Assembly (NCBI RefSeq): GCF_003860585.1
Contig: NZ_CP034159.1
Location: forward strand, 1,426,001 to 1,490,000
Reading direction: 5' to 3'
Source: Kaistella carnis
GTDB taxonomy: Bacteria; Bacteroidota; Bacteroidia; Flavobacteriales; Weeksellaceae
Length of the DNA: 64,000 nucleotides
Shown here: positions 55,073 to 64,000 of the stretch, in pieces
How positions within the stretch are numbered: the first letter of the stretch is position 1
Layout of the letters: each line of letters starts with the position of its first letter
Notes under the pieces: model-generated
The model's database searches: none
The model's input: only the letters and a program-made list of their open reading frames with translations
Told to the model about the DNA's origin: nothing
Program-made: the position numbers and the translations under genes

Positions 55073-55864
55073 TCAATTGCGCCATTCTTCCGGAATATTG
55101 CAAACCGGAATGGGTTGAATTTTATGTTGCGCCGCACGATTCATTCTCTGGAAAATTTTGAAAACTTCTAAATCCCGTCCTGAATAATCTGCTTCTGTTT
55201 TGGTTCCCCACTCTTTTTGGATTTTCTCCAATTCCGGATATGTTGCGCCAATCTGCTGTTCATCGGTTCGGGCTTCATCCCACAATCCGTCTGCCGGAAT
55301 GGCATTTTGAATGGATTCTACAAGATCTAATGATTTTGCCAAAGCGTAAACTTCAGTTTTATACAAGTCTGCAATCGGGGAAACATCTACTCCACCATCG
55401 CCGTATTTGGTAAAAAAACCAACTCCGAAATCTTCGACTTTATTTCCGGTTCCGCAAACGAGAAGACTGTTGATTTGTCCATAATAATATAAAGTTAACA
55501 TTCTCAAACGGCTTCTGGTATTCGCAAACGCCAATTTTTCCGCAGGAAAGTCTTCATCTTTAACATCGAAGGTTTTATAGAGTTCTTCAAATGCTGGCGT
55601 CAAATTAACGGAAATTGCTTCAACATTTGAGAACCGTTTTTTCAAATATTCCATGTGTTCCCAGGCACGATTTACTTCATCTTGATTTTGACGGATCGGC
55701 ATTTCAATTAACAAAGTTTTTAAACCTGTCATTGCACACAGCGTAGAAACGACCGCGGAATCAACTCCGCCGGAAACTCCCACTACATATCCTTTTACAT
55801 GTGCCTTTTCAGCGTAATCTTTGAGCCAAGTAACGATTCTTTCTGTTATTTTATCTGTTTGCAT
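55073..55864 (-). CDS. nadE: NH3-dependent NAD synthetase
   Basis: 263 residues. It converts nicotinic acid adenine dinucleotide to NAD using ammonia and ATP. The PP-loop VGVSGGVDSAVV binds ATP; YYGQINSLLVCGTGNKVEDFGVGFFTKYGDGGVD is the NAD-synthetase signature. There is no glutaminase domain, so ammonia is the direct donor. Confidence 0.95.
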   Translation of the reverse strand: MQTDKITERIVTWLKDYAEKAHVKGYVVGVSGGVDSAVVSTLCAMTGLKTLLIEMPIRQNQDEVNRAWEHMEYLKKRFSNVEAISVNLTPAFEELYKTFDVKDEDFPAEKLAFANTRSRLRMLTLYYYGQINSLLVCGTGNKVEDFGVGFFTKYGDGGVDVSPIADLYKTEVYALAKSLDLVESIQNAIPADGLWDEARTDEQQIGATYPELEKIQKEWGTKTEADYSGRDLEVFKIFQRMNRAAQHKIQPIPVCNIPEEWRN

Positions 55865-55930
55865 TTAATCTTTTCTTTATTTAAAATCTTATCTAAAAAT
55901 ATTCGTACTAAATTTAATGGTCATGGTCTT

Positions 55931-56020
55931 TTTAACGCAAAGAATCGCAAAGTTTTCTTTACAAAAATGCTGTTTTTCACTTTTCTTTTAAGGTCGCAAA
56001 GGCGTTCCACTTAGCAAAGT
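55931..56020. repeat. Intergenic repeat, copy 2
   Basis: TTTAACGCAAAGAATCGCAAAG, then GTCGCAAAGGCG and CTTAGCAAAG; similar order to 54305-54382. Confidence 0.5.
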
Positions 56021-56032
56021 TCGCAATAGCTT

Positions 56033-56581
56033 TTACATCTCTGAATATTTTTCTTTCTTTAGTTCATACCAAAAACACGTGGCGTTATCGAGTGGATCAA
56101 CGAAAGCTCCGACTGATTCAAAGCCCAATTTGTCTTTCAAAATTTTATTGGAATCCAAGTTTTCAATATCGGCACAGGCGTAAATGACTTCTAAATTTAT
56201 TTCATTAAAACCATAATCCAAAACGGCTTTTCCTGCTTCAGTGGCGTAACCTTTTCCCCAAAACTCCGGTAAAAAACGATATCCTAATTCGTATACATTT
56301 TTAAAACCGTTGATGGGTTCGGTCAATAATTTTAAACCGCTCCAGCCAATGAGTAGATTGGATTCTTTTTCAATGACTGCCCATCTCGCGATTCCATTTT
56401 CGTGATATTGTTTTCGAATTTTATTAATGGTTTCTTCAGATTCCTCCAATTTCGTCACCGGTTTTACGCCGATGTATTTCATGACTTCCGGATTGCTGTC
56501 CAGTAAAAATATTCTGTCAACATCTTCAGTAACAATTTCTCTTAAAATAAGTCTGGATGTTTCAATGAATACTTTTGCCAT
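56033..56581 (-). CDS. GNAT-family N-acetyltransferase (RimJ/RimL-like)
   Basis: 182 residues: TSRLILREIVTEDVDRIFLLDSNPEVMKYIG start, ELGYRFLPEFWGKGYATEAGKAVLDYGF with the acetyl-CoA-binding Q/RxxGxG/A-type loop (WGKGYA), and NLDSNKILKDKLGFESVG. It acetylates an amino group of an unknown acceptor. Divergent from gldB with about 40 bases between the starts. Confidence 0.88.
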   Translation of the reverse strand: MAKVFIETSRLILREIVTEDVDRIFLLDSNPEVMKYIGVKPVTKLEESEETINKIRKQYHENGIARWAVIEKESNLLIGWSGLKLLTEPINGFKNVYELGYRFLPEFWGKGYATEAGKAVLDYGFNEINLEVIYACADIENLDSNKILKDKLGFESVGAFVDPLDNATCFWYELKKEKYSEM

Positions 56582-56624
56582 TAATTTTCCTTATTTTTGC
56601 GTTTCAAAATTCGATGTAAAAATA

Positions 56625-57605
56625 ATGAAGTTTTTTAGATATCTCCTGTTTTCTTCCGCATTCCTGTTTGGAATGAATTCGTGTAAAAAAGATCCCAAAG
56701 AACTTTGGAAAGTTGAGATTAAAAATCCTGTAGAAAAAGCCGATGTTGCGGATATTTCAAAGGAGTTTTATGATGGCGCGGTTACTTTAGCAACATTTAC
56801 ACAAAAATATCCATGGTTTCAAGGAACAGTGCCGGATGAGGATTTTGCAGTCCGACGTGCCGATCCGGAAGAAGCTGCGATTTACAAAGAAGCAATTTCT
56901 AAAATTGACGTTCAGAAACTAAGCAGTGAGTTGGGTACTCTTTTTTCACATATCATGTATCATTTTCCAGAATTTAAGGCACCAAAGGTTTATTTATACT
57001 CCTCTGCTTTGCAAGGAATAATGGAGCCGATTTTTTATCAATCCGAGGAAAATCTACTTTTCATTGACGTGACCGGTTTTATGGGCAATAACAATCCTAA
57101 TTATAAAGGTTTGGAGCAATATTTCCAAGTGAGTATGAATCCTAACAACATTCTGCCGAAAGTTTCAGAAACTTTTGCTAAATATTTTGTGCAGCCGAGT
57201 GTGGATCAGCAGAAATTTATAGACCAACTTATTTACGAAGGTAAACTGATGACTTTGCAGGACGCTTTTTTACCAAATGAACCCAATTATCTGAAAATAA
57301 GTTATACGCCAGCACAGTACGAATGGGCAGCAGAAAACGAAGCCAATATCTGGAATTTCTTTGTAGAAAACAATCTGGTATTTAGTGATGACGTACGGTT
57401 AAAAGAGCGTTTTATAAAACCCGGACCGTTTTCAAAATTCTATACCGAAATTGATAACGATTCTTCGCCGCGCGTGGGAATTTATACCGGATGGCAAATT
57501 TGCAAGAAATTCTATCAGGAAAATCCCGACACCAAATTGCCCGATTTTCTAAAGATGAATGCACAGCAAATTTTTAATCAAAGCAATTACAAACCAAAGA
57601 ATTAA
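56625..57605 (+). CDS. gldB: Gliding-motility lipoprotein GldB
   Basis: 326 residues from the ATG at 56625; the frame extends upstream but only in antisense to the acetyltransferase. Lipoprotein signal (FLFGMNSCKKD). The body matches GldB (WKVEIKNPVEKADVADIS, KYPWFQGTVPDEDFAVRR, EWAAENEANIWNFFVENNLVFSDD, GPFSKFYTEI). GldB is needed for flavobacterial gliding and is linked to the type IX secretion apparatus. gldC follows, as in other flavobacteria. Confidence 0.9.
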   Translation: MKFFRYLLFSSAFLFGMNSCKKDPKELWKVEIKNPVEKADVADISKEFYDGAVTLATFTQKYPWFQGTVPDEDFAVRRADPEEAAIYKEAISKIDVQKLSSELGTLFSHIMYHFPEFKAPKVYLYSSALQGIMEPIFYQSEENLLFIDVTGFMGNNNPNYKGLEQYFQVSMNPNNILPKVSETFAKYFVQPSVDQQKFIDQLIYEGKLMTLQDAFLPNEPNYLKISYTPAQYEWAAENEANIWNFFVENNLVFSDDVRLKERFIKPGPFSKFYTEIDNDSSPRVGIYTGWQICKKFYQENPDTKLPDFLKMNAQQIFNQSNYKPKN

Positions 57606-57713
57606 TTAAAATTTTTCTTTAAATAATATAATCTTTAAAATTATGAAATCGCATTTAACTCTATTTTTTAGTAAAATCGATTCCATATGACTTTAAAAAA
57701 TAAAAATCTACAT

Positions 57714-58040
57714 ATGAAAAAGACTCAGATTACCATAGATGTCGAGCTGGATGAAAACAACGTTCCGGAAAAAATGATGTGGAATGCCCAGGACGGTGGC
57801 ATTGAAAAAGAAGAGACGAAAGCCACCATGATCTCTGTTTGGGATGATAAAAGAAAGGAAGCTTTAAGAATTGATCTGTGGACGAAAGATATGCCGGTTG
57901 ATCAAATGAAAATGTTTATTCATCAAATCTTAATTTCTATGGGAAATACCTACGAGAGAGCGACCGGAGAAGAAGATGTTGCATTCTGGCTGGAACAAAT
58001 GGCGGAAGAATTTGCACAGAAAGCTGCGATTAAAATGTAA
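57714..58040 (+). CDS. gldC: Gliding-motility protein GldC
   Basis: 108 residues from the ATG at 57714 (MKKTQITIDVELDENNVPEKM). The sequence (WNAQDGGIEKEETKATMISVWD, LRIDLWTKDMPVDQMKMF) matches GldC, a small soluble protein that supports gliding. The gldB-gldC order is the known arrangement. Confidence 0.9.
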   Translation: MKKTQITIDVELDENNVPEKMMWNAQDGGIEKEETKATMISVWDDKRKEALRIDLWTKDMPVDQMKMFIHQILISMGNTYERATGEEDVAFWLEQMAEEFAQKAAIKM

Positions 58041-58087
58041 AATAAATTTAACGATACGTCGTATTTTAAAATAAAAAAATAAAAAAA

Positions 58088-59227
58088 ATGAACTTCAATA
58101 CCAAAGTAATACACGGTGGTCAGCACCACGAGTCGGCAACAGGATCTGTGAATGTTCCAGTGTTTTTAACCTCAACATTTGCGCAGAAATCACCAGGCAT
58201 TCATTCAGGTTATGAATATTCCCGCGCTGCAAATCCAACACGACAAGCTTTAGAAGACAGTTTAGCTTCAATTGAAAATGGTGCGAGAGGTTTGGCATTT
58301 GGATCTGGGTTAGCTGCAATCGACTGTGTTTTGAAATTATTAAATCCCGGAGATGAAGTTATTTCTGTAGACGACTTGTACGGTGGAAGTTACAGAATGT
58401 TCACCCGATTATTTGAGAAATACCAGCTGAAGTTTACGTTCGTAAATTTTGATGATGTTTCAAAAATCGCAGATGTAATTACGGACAAGACAAAATTAAT
58501 CTGGCTGGAAACTCCGACCAATCCATTAATGAAACTGGTGGATATCAAAGCCGTAACGGATTTGGTGAAAGGAAGAGATATTTTGGTTGCCGTTGATAAT
58601 ACTTTTGCAACTCCGTATATTCAAAGACCAATCGATCTAGGAGCAGATATTGTCATGCATTCTGCAACAAAATATTTAGGCGGACATTCCGATGCAATCG
58701 CAGGGGCACTAGTTGCAAAAACAGCAGAACTTGGCGAAAAATTACATTTTATTCAGTTTGCAAGTGGCGGAATCTTAGGTCCACACGACTCTTACTTAGT
58801 TTTAAGAGGAATTAAAACGTTGGCTTTAAGAATGCAACGACATTCAGAAAACGGATTGGTTGTTGCCAAATACTTAGAGAATCATCCAGCTGTTGATAAA
58901 GTTTTTTATCCAGGATTGGAATCGCATCCAAAGTTTGAGTTAGCAAAAAGACAAATGAGAGAATCGGGCGGAATGGTTTCGTTCACCTTTAAATCAGGAA
59001 AAAAAGAAGATTCCATTAAATTTTTAGAAAAAGTAAAAGTTTTCACTTTAGCAGAATCTTTAGGTGGAGTTGAATCATTGGCGAATCATCCGACCTTGAT
59101 GACGCATGCTTCTATTCCGGCAGAAAAACGAGCAGAATTAGGTATTACCGATGATTTAGTTCGACTAAGTGTTGGAATCGAGGACAAAGAAGATTTGTTG
59201 GCAGATTTGGAAAGAGCTTTCGGATAA
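58088..59227 (+). CDS. Cystathionine gamma-synthase / gamma-lyase family enzyme
   Basis: 379 residues, PLP enzyme of the trans-sulfuration family. Motifs: YEYSRAANPTRQALE, FGSGLAAID, VDDLYGGSYRMF and the PLP lysine in MHSATKYLGGHSD; SLGGVESLANHP and VRLSVGIED close the protein. It acts in methionine/cysteine metabolism (cystathionine formation or cleavage); the exact reaction cannot be fixed from sequence. Own terminator downstream. Confidence 0.9.
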   Translation: MNFNTKVIHGGQHHESATGSVNVPVFLTSTFAQKSPGIHSGYEYSRAANPTRQALEDSLASIENGARGLAFGSGLAAIDCVLKLLNPGDEVISVDDLYGGSYRMFTRLFEKYQLKFTFVNFDDVSKIADVITDKTKLIWLETPTNPLMKLVDIKAVTDLVKGRDILVAVDNTFATPYIQRPIDLGADIVMHSATKYLGGHSDAIAGALVAKTAELGEKLHFIQFASGGILGPHDSYLVLRGIKTLALRMQRHSENGLVVAKYLENHPAVDKVFYPGLESHPKFELAKRQMRESGGMVSFTFKSGKKEDSIKFLEKVKVFTLAESLGGVESLANHPTLMTHASIPAEKRAELGITDDLVRLSVGIEDKEDLLADLERAFG

Positions 59228-59250
59228 TCGAAAAAACTTTATAAAAATAA

Positions 59251-59284
59251 AACCTTCAAGTTATTAAAGCTTGAAGGTTTTTTT
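59251..59284 (+). terminator. Terminator after the trans-sulfuration gene
   Basis: AACCTTCAAG (59251-59260) pairs CTTGAAGGTT (59270-59279), followed by T-run. Confidence 0.85.
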
Positions 59285-59296
59285 ATAATTTTGAAT

Positions 59297-59809
59297 ATGA
59301 CAGAATTTCAAAAATATATTCAAAGATACCTTGATCTCATTTCAAGTGATAATTGGCTCGAAGAAATGAAAAATTCGGGAAATCAAACTATGGAAATTTA
59401 TCAGCAATTTTCTGAACAGCAATCTGATTTCGCTTATGCAGAAGGAAAATGGAGTTTAAAAATTCTATTGCAACATCTCATCGATGCGGAACGAATATTT
59501 GTATATCGTGCTTTAAGGTTTTCCAGAAAAGACCAGACAGAATTGGCAGGTTGGGATGAAGAATTATATGCAAAAGAATATCATCTTGAAGAAATTTCTA
59601 TTAAAAATTTACTTTCAGAATTTGAGAGTTTGCGAAAATCAACGATTCATTTTTTTGAACATCTAAATCAAAACCTTCTTTATCAAACGGGAGTTGCAAA
59701 TAAGAATGAAATCTCAGTTGAAATTATTGGGAAATTAATTGTGGGTCATAATATTCACCATCTCAACATTATCAAAGAAAGGTATTTGCCAATTCTTAAT
59801 CAGATTTAA
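59297..59809 (+). CDS. DinB-family protein
   Basis: 170 residues from the ATG at 59297. Four-helix DinB-like fold with metal-type histidines: KWSLKILLQHLIDAERIFVYR, RKSTIHFFEHLN and VGHNIHHLNIIKERYL. DinB-like proteins are thiol-transferase or hydrolase related; the substrate is unknown. Six bases separate it from the next gene, so they are likely co-transcribed. Confidence 0.85.
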   Translation: MTEFQKYIQRYLDLISSDNWLEEMKNSGNQTMEIYQQFSEQQSDFAYAEGKWSLKILLQHLIDAERIFVYRALRFSRKDQTELAGWDEELYAKEYHLEEISIKNLLSEFESLRKSTIHFFEHLNQNLLYQTGVANKNEISVEIIGKLIVGHNIHHLNIIKERYLPILNQI

Positions 59810-59814
59810 TACAA

Positions 59815-60192
59815 ATGAATTGCCCTTGTTGCTCAGGAAAAACCTACGAAGACTGCTGTAAACCATTTCATAGTGGTAAAAAAAATGCACCGACTGCTGA
59901 GACCTTAATGCGCTCTCGATTTTCCGCCTTTGCAATTCCAAATGGAATCTATTTAATAGAAACCACTTTACCTTCAAAAAGAAAACTTCACAATACCGAA
60001 GATTTGCAGGAATGGGGAGAAATCAATGAATGGACGAAACTGGAAATTGTAAAAACGCCCAACATCAACCAAGTAGAATTCAAAGCATTTTATACCGATG
60101 AAAACGGAAAACAACAAGTTCATCATGAACTTTCTACTTTTCGAAAACTGAATGATCGTTGGTATTATGTTTCGGGGAAATTTTTAGATTAG
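59815..60192 (+). CDS. YchJ-like SEC-C protein
   Basis: 125 residues. The start CPCCSGKTYEDCCKPFH is the SEC-C zinc motif, followed by the YchJ middle (APTAETLMRSRFSAFAIPNGIYLIETT) and an NTF2-like end (RKLNDRWYYVSGKF). Function is unknown; the family is widespread. The 176 bases after it show nothing except a fragment of the intergenic repeat. Confidence 0.88.
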   Translation: MNCPCCSGKTYEDCCKPFHSGKKNAPTAETLMRSRFSAFAIPNGIYLIETTLPSKRKLHNTEDLQEWGEINEWTKLEIVKTPNINQVEFKAFYTDENGKQQVHHELSTFRKLNDRWYYVSGKFLD

Positions 60193-60368
60193 ATTTTTTA
60201 AGAATAACAGTCAAAAAAATAATTCCCTTTTCTGAGTGAAATCGAAGATTCGACGAAGTCAAACGCCATTATCTCATTTATTTATTGATTTTAATGGAAT
60301 AGATGAATCTTTGATTTGCGCCCTTTATTTTTGAACAATAATTACATTAAACCTTTGCGTTAAAAAAA

Positions 60369-60617
60369 TTATTCTTTTAATCTTTCCTCTTTCTTTTTCT
60401 GTCTTAAAACATACAGATACAAACTTTCCACTTTGGTTCTGGCCCAATCTGTTTTTCGTAAAAATTTCAAAGAAGATTTAATACTCGGATTATCCGTAAA
60501 ACATTTGATGTTAATCTGCTCGCCGAGTTCTTCAAAACCCTCGTAATATTCTACCAGTTCTTCAAGAATTGCATCTAAGCGTTTTCCGTGTAAAGGATCT
60601 TTTGATTTCTGTTCCAT
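60369..60617 (-). CDS. VF530-family (DUF2132) DNA-binding protein
   Basis: 82 residues: KDPLHGKRLDAILEELVEYYEGFEELGEQINIKCFTDNPSIKSSLKFLRKTDWARTKVE is the whole VF530 fold. Structural work on the family suggests DNA binding; the target is unknown. Confidence 0.9.
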   Translation of the reverse strand: MEQKSKDPLHGKRLDAILEELVEYYEGFEELGEQINIKCFTDNPSIKSSLKFLRKTDWARTKVESLYLYVLRQKKKEERLKE

Positions 60618-60757
60618 AATTATTGGTAAAAATAAGGATTTTACAATTCACAATTCACAAAACAATTCTGCTTCTTTAACAAAAAATATCAAGTTTAAAT
60701 TGATTAAAACTTCACGTACCAATTTCAAATCCTCTTTTTGTTTCTTACATTTGAGAT

Positions 60758-61963
60758 ATGAAAATTCTGCATACCGCCGATTGGCATTTGGGTAAACGTT
60801 TAGACCGTTTTTCGCGTTTAGAGGAACAAATTTTAGTGATGAACGAAATCGTTCAGATTGCCGACGAAGAAAACGTTGATCTGGTTTTGGTGGCCGGCGA
60901 TTTATTCGATAATTTCAATCCGAGCGTTGAGGCGATTGAACTTTTTTATAAAACACTTAAACGGTTATCTCAGAATGGAAAACGTCCCGTAATCGCTATT
61001 TCCGGAAACCATGATTCCCCCTATTTAATTGATGCTCCGGATCCTTTAGCACGGGAATGCGGAATTATTTTAATCGGACATCCGAAAGCAAAAGTAACTC
61101 CTTTTCAACTTCAAGATTTTGAAATTTCAAATTCAGTGGAAGGTCTGATTGAATTAAAACTCAAAAACCACGATTTCCCAATTCGAATTGTACATACCGC
61201 TTTTGCCAATGAGATCCGGTTAAAAGAATATTTCGGTGAAAATAAAGAAGAAGCACTCAATCAGGTTTTGGCCGAAAACTGGGCAACTATTGCTGACGAA
61301 TTCTGTGATGAAAATGGCGTCAATATTCTGATGGCTCATTTGTATATGAACAAAAGAGGCGCACCAGTTCTGGAAGAACCAGACGGTGAAAAACCCATCA
61401 AAATCGGAAATGCTGATTTGATTTATTCGGATACGATTCCTTCACAAATTCAATATACGGCTTTGGGACATTTGCACGCTTTTCGAAATATTGGAACGGA
61501 AGAAAAACCGGTTGTTTATTCGTCTTCACCGTTGTGCTACAGTTTTAGTGAAGCCGGTCAGACGAAATATGTTTCGATTATTGAAGCCAAACCGAATCAA
61601 AATGTTTCTTACGAAAAGATTGCCTTGAAAAATGGAAAATCTTTGGTCCGTAAAACTTTTGATGAGGTTGAAAAAGCGATAGAATGGTTGTCTGAAAATC
61701 AGAATACGTTCGTCGAACTTACTTTAGAAAGTGAAACGTACTTAAAAGCGGAAGAAAGAAAAATGATCAATAATGCGCATCACGGAATTGTGCATCTTAT
61801 TCCGAAAGTTAAAAATCAGGAAATCAATCAAAAGCAATTGTACGATATCAATCTCGATCAGGACATTCAGAGTTTATTTAAAGATTATTTTAAATCTAAA
61901 AACAATGCGCAGGAACCCAATGAAGACTTACTCAATTTGTTTAACGAAATTTTAAATGCATAA
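60758..61963 (+). CDS. sbcD: Nuclease SbcCD subunit D (Mre11-like)
   Basis: 401 residues. Metallophosphoesterase motifs: HTADWHLGKRLD (D-x-H), LVAGDLFDNFNP (GDxxD), ISGNHDSPY (GNHD) and ALGHLHAFR (GHxH). With SbcC it removes hairpins and protein-blocked DNA ends. A TAnnTTTG-like box (60746-60753) lies only five bases before the ATG, so the transcript might be leaderless if that box is used. sbcC begins three bases after the stop. Confidence 0.95.
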   Translation: MKILHTADWHLGKRLDRFSRLEEQILVMNEIVQIADEENVDLVLVAGDLFDNFNPSVEAIELFYKTLKRLSQNGKRPVIAISGNHDSPYLIDAPDPLARECGIILIGHPKAKVTPFQLQDFEISNSVEGLIELKLKNHDFPIRIVHTAFANEIRLKEYFGENKEEALNQVLAENWATIADEFCDENGVNILMAHLYMNKRGAPVLEEPDGEKPIKIGNADLIYSDTIPSQIQYTALGHLHAFRNIGTEEKPVVYSSSPLCYSFSEAGQTKYVSIIEAKPNQNVSYEKIALKNGKSLVRKTFDEVEKAIEWLSENQNTFVELTLESETYLKAEERKMINNAHHGIVHLIPKVKNQEINQKQLYDINLDQDIQSLFKDYFKSKNNAQEPNEDLLNLFNEILNA

Positions 61964-61966
61964 GAA

Positions 61967-64000
61967 ATGATTCCTATTCAATTGACTTTAGAAGGTTTGT
62001 ATTCTTATCAGGAGCGCCAAACAATCGATTTTACAGCATTGACAGACGCTGGTTTATTTGGAATTTTCGGCTCCGTTGGTTCGGGTAAATCTTCGATTTT
62101 AGAAGCGATTACTTTTGCGCTTTATGGCGAAACTGAAAGACTGAATTCTCGCGACAAGCGTGCTTACAATATGATGAATCTGAAATCGAACCGATCTTTT
62201 ATCGCGTTTGATTTCATGAATTTTGAAAATAAAAAATTTCGGGCAACACGTGAATTTAAGAGGAATTCTAAAAATTTCGAAGATGTAAAATCTCCAAATC
62301 TGATTTTATATGAATGGAAAGACGAGAAATGGATTCCGCTGGAAAGTTCCAGTACGGAAGAAATTATTGGATTGAGTTACGCAAATTTCAAACGGACCAT
62401 CATTATTCCACAAGGTCAGTTTAAAGAATTCATAGAACTCGGTGCCACGGAACGAACCAATATGATGAAAGAAATTTTTGGTCTTCATCGTTTTGATTTG
62501 CAAAATAATGTCTCCGCATTAAACATTAAAAACAAATCTGAACTCGATAAGTTGGAAGGTGAATTAAAAGGTTTTGAAGAAGTAACTAAAGAACAGATCT
62601 TAGTTCAAACTGAAAAATTAAAACTGGAGAAAATTCATTTTAATGAAACTGAAAACAATTTTAAAAAAATTGATCAACATTATCAACAACTTAAAAATTT
62701 AAAAACAGATTTTCAAATTCTGAAACAGAAGAAAGAAGACTTCGCAAAATTATCGGAGAGAAAATCGGCAATCGATGCTTTAGAAGTAAAAACAGAACTA
62801 TTTGACCAAGTTTTTAGAATTTTCAATCCGTTGGTTTTAGAGAAAAATAAACTGCAAAAAGAAATTTCAGGCCAGAAAAAGGAAAAAGAAAATCAGGACG
62901 AACTTTTAAAGAAAATTGAAACTGAAGTTAAGTCGCTTAATGAACAGTTAAAATTAATTCTTCCAAAATATGAAGCCTTGAATGAATCCAAAATTCAGGA
63001 AAATGATTTGAACTTAATTTTGCAAATGTTGCAGTTTTCTGAAGAAATAAAAACACTAAAAGACCGCACTAAAGATGGTTCAAAACAGGTAAAAGAAGTT
63101 GAGCAAAACATTAAAAACATTCAGCAACATATTAAAGATCTTTCTGAAAAATCAGAGTTATTAAAATCTCAAAAATTAGAATCGAATCTTTTGGTAACTG
63201 TTGGAAGTTGGTTTTCAGAAAACAAAAAACTGAAAGAAAATCTGGGAATTCAAACTAAAAAAATTGAAGAACTTCAAATCAAAATCAATGATATTTCAAT
63301 TGAATTAAAACCTTTTAAATTTAATGTTGAAACATTTAATGAAGATTTTAAAGTAAAAAATGAAGCATTAGAAATTCACAAAAAAGAACTTTCCGAAAAG
63401 AGAACGCATCTGGAAGTTCAACAAAAGTTAGCACATTTTTCAAGTGATTTGCATGATGGCGAATCCTGTCCGCTTTGTGGCGCTTTGGAACATCCGAATA
63501 TTGTTGCTTTCGAAGATGTTGAATCTGAACTGCATTTAATTTTAAAACAACTTGAAAATGCGGAAAATCAACAGAAAGAACTTCAGAAGAATTTAGGAGA
63601 AATTGAAAAAATCCTTTATCGAAAAAAAACTTTTGAAGATCAGTTGAAAGCGGAACAGGAAACATTCAGCCAAATAAAAATTCAACTTGATAAGCATCAG
63701 CGGGATTTTATCTGGAAAGAATTCAACGCAGAAAATGAATCTGAATTTGAAAAGAAACGTCTACAGTCTTTTGGTATCGAAAAGCAAATTGAAGAATTAG
63801 GTCAATCCATTTCAACCGAGCAGAAAAACCAAGAAAAAGAGCGAGAAACCTTGGAAAAATACAGCAAGGTTTTGGAAGAATTTAAACTGAAAGAAGCGCA
63901 AAAAGAAACGCAGATTAATTCTAATCTTTCCAATCTTAAAGTTTTAAACTGGAATGATTATGAGGAAAAATCAATAAATGAAGTCGAAGCATCTTTGCAT
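61967..64000 (+). CDS. sbcC: Nuclease SbcCD subunit C (Rad50-like ATPase), 3' end outside window
   Basis: The frame opens at the ATG at 61967 and is still open at the window end (678 codons). Walker A is FGSVGSGKSSILEAITFALYG; the Q-loop is RTIIIPQGQFKEF. Long coiled coils follow, with the zinc-hook CPLCGALEHP (CxxC) near residue 500. The protein is an SMC-like ATPase that works with SbcD. The C-terminal Walker B half lies beyond the window. Confidence 0.95.
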   Translation, partial: MIPIQLTLEGLYSYQERQTIDFTALTDAGLFGIFGSVGSGKSSILEAITFALYGETERLNSRDKRAYNMMNLKSNRSFIAFDFMNFENKKFRATREFKRNSKNFEDVKSPNLILYEWKDEKWIPLESSSTEEIIGLSYANFKRTIIIPQGQFKEFIELGATERTNMMKEIFGLHRFDLQNNVSALNIKNKSELDKLEGELKGFEEVTKEQILVQTEKLKLEKIHFNETENNFKKIDQHYQQLKNLKTDFQILKQKKEDFAKLSERKSAIDALEVKTELFDQVFRIFNPLVLEKNKLQKEISGQKKEKENQDELLKKIETEVKSLNEQLKLILPKYEALNESKIQENDLNLILQMLQFSEEIKTLKDRTKDGSKQVKEVEQNIKNIQQHIKDLSEKSELLKSQKLESNLLVTVGSWFSENKKLKENLGIQTKKIEELQIKINDISIELKPFKFNVETFNEDFKVKNEALEIHKKELSEKRTHLEVQQKLAHFSSDLHDGESCPLCGALEHPNIVAFEDVESELHLILKQLENAENQQKELQKNLGEIEKILYRKKTFEDQLKAEQETFSQIKIQLDKHQRDFIWKEFNAENESEFEKKRLQSFGIEKQIEELGQSISTEQKNQEKERETLEKYSKVLEEFKLKEAQKETQINSNLSNLKVLNWNDYEEKSINEVEASLH

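Overview
This window looks like a chromosome segment from a flavobacterium (Bacteroidota), most likely a Chryseobacterium/Kaistella-like member of the Weeksellaceae. The support is the AT-rich sequence, the gliding genes gldB-gldC, a TonB receptor paired with a surface lipoprotein, a candidate Bacteroidota-type -7 promoter box, and typical flavobacterial neighbours (nadE, sbcCD, NlpE-like lipoprotein, M1 peptidase). The taxon is inferred; no rRNA gene is present.

The window has two halves. Bases 1 to about 38.8 kb are an accessory region that reads as an integron-like gene-cassette array without a recognisable integron integrase (a CALIN-type array). Thirteen different cassettes, all on the + strand, carry mostly one gene each: HEPN-like protein, Tat-exported metallophosphoesterase, WG-repeat protein, leucine-rich-repeat protein, CPBP protease, small membrane protein, alpha/beta-hydrolase lipoprotein, small lipoprotein, MazEF toxin-antitoxin, outer-membrane beta-barrel protein, DUF1905 + DUF2461 pair, serine hydrolase, and one unknown. 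They are separated by attC-like sites with an R'' core ending in AAC, a long imperfect hairpin and an R' core beginning GTT. In most cassettes the first bases are the reverse complement of the last bases, as expected when both come from one attC site.

The array is loaded with insertion sequences. Five IS91-like elements (HUH transposase plus a tyrosine recombinase) begin with GTTGAAC or a variant and end with GTTCAAC, exactly at attC cores, so each reads like a cassette. Two IS1182-like elements sit in the same ACGT of an attC core; one is split by an IS256-like element, and a second IS256-like element sits in another attC stem. A split IS110-like element has a structured upstream region that may encode a guide RNA. 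Several copies are broken by frameshift, nonsense mutation or deletion.

A block of about 3.28 kb (part of a DJ-1 gene, a Crp/Fnr regulator, a serine-hydrolase fragment, and the HEPN and metallophosphoesterase cassettes) appears twice in direct orientation, 35,333 bases apart, with eight visible base differences. The second copy ends in an attC hairpin and meets the core chromosome near 38.8 kb.

From 38.8 to 64 kb the sequence is ordinary core chromosome: EamA transporter, NlpE-like lipoprotein, M1 peptidase, thyA, GreA-like protein, GH13 amylase, pRiA4b ORF-3-like protein, a PhoR/PhoB-type two-component pair divergent from a TonB receptor and beta-helix lipoprotein, a barnase/barstar pair, nadE, an acetyltransferase, gldB, gldC, cystathionine gamma-synthase, DinB, YchJ-like, VF530-like, sbcD and the start of sbcC. 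No tRNA, rRNA or CRISPR array was seen.
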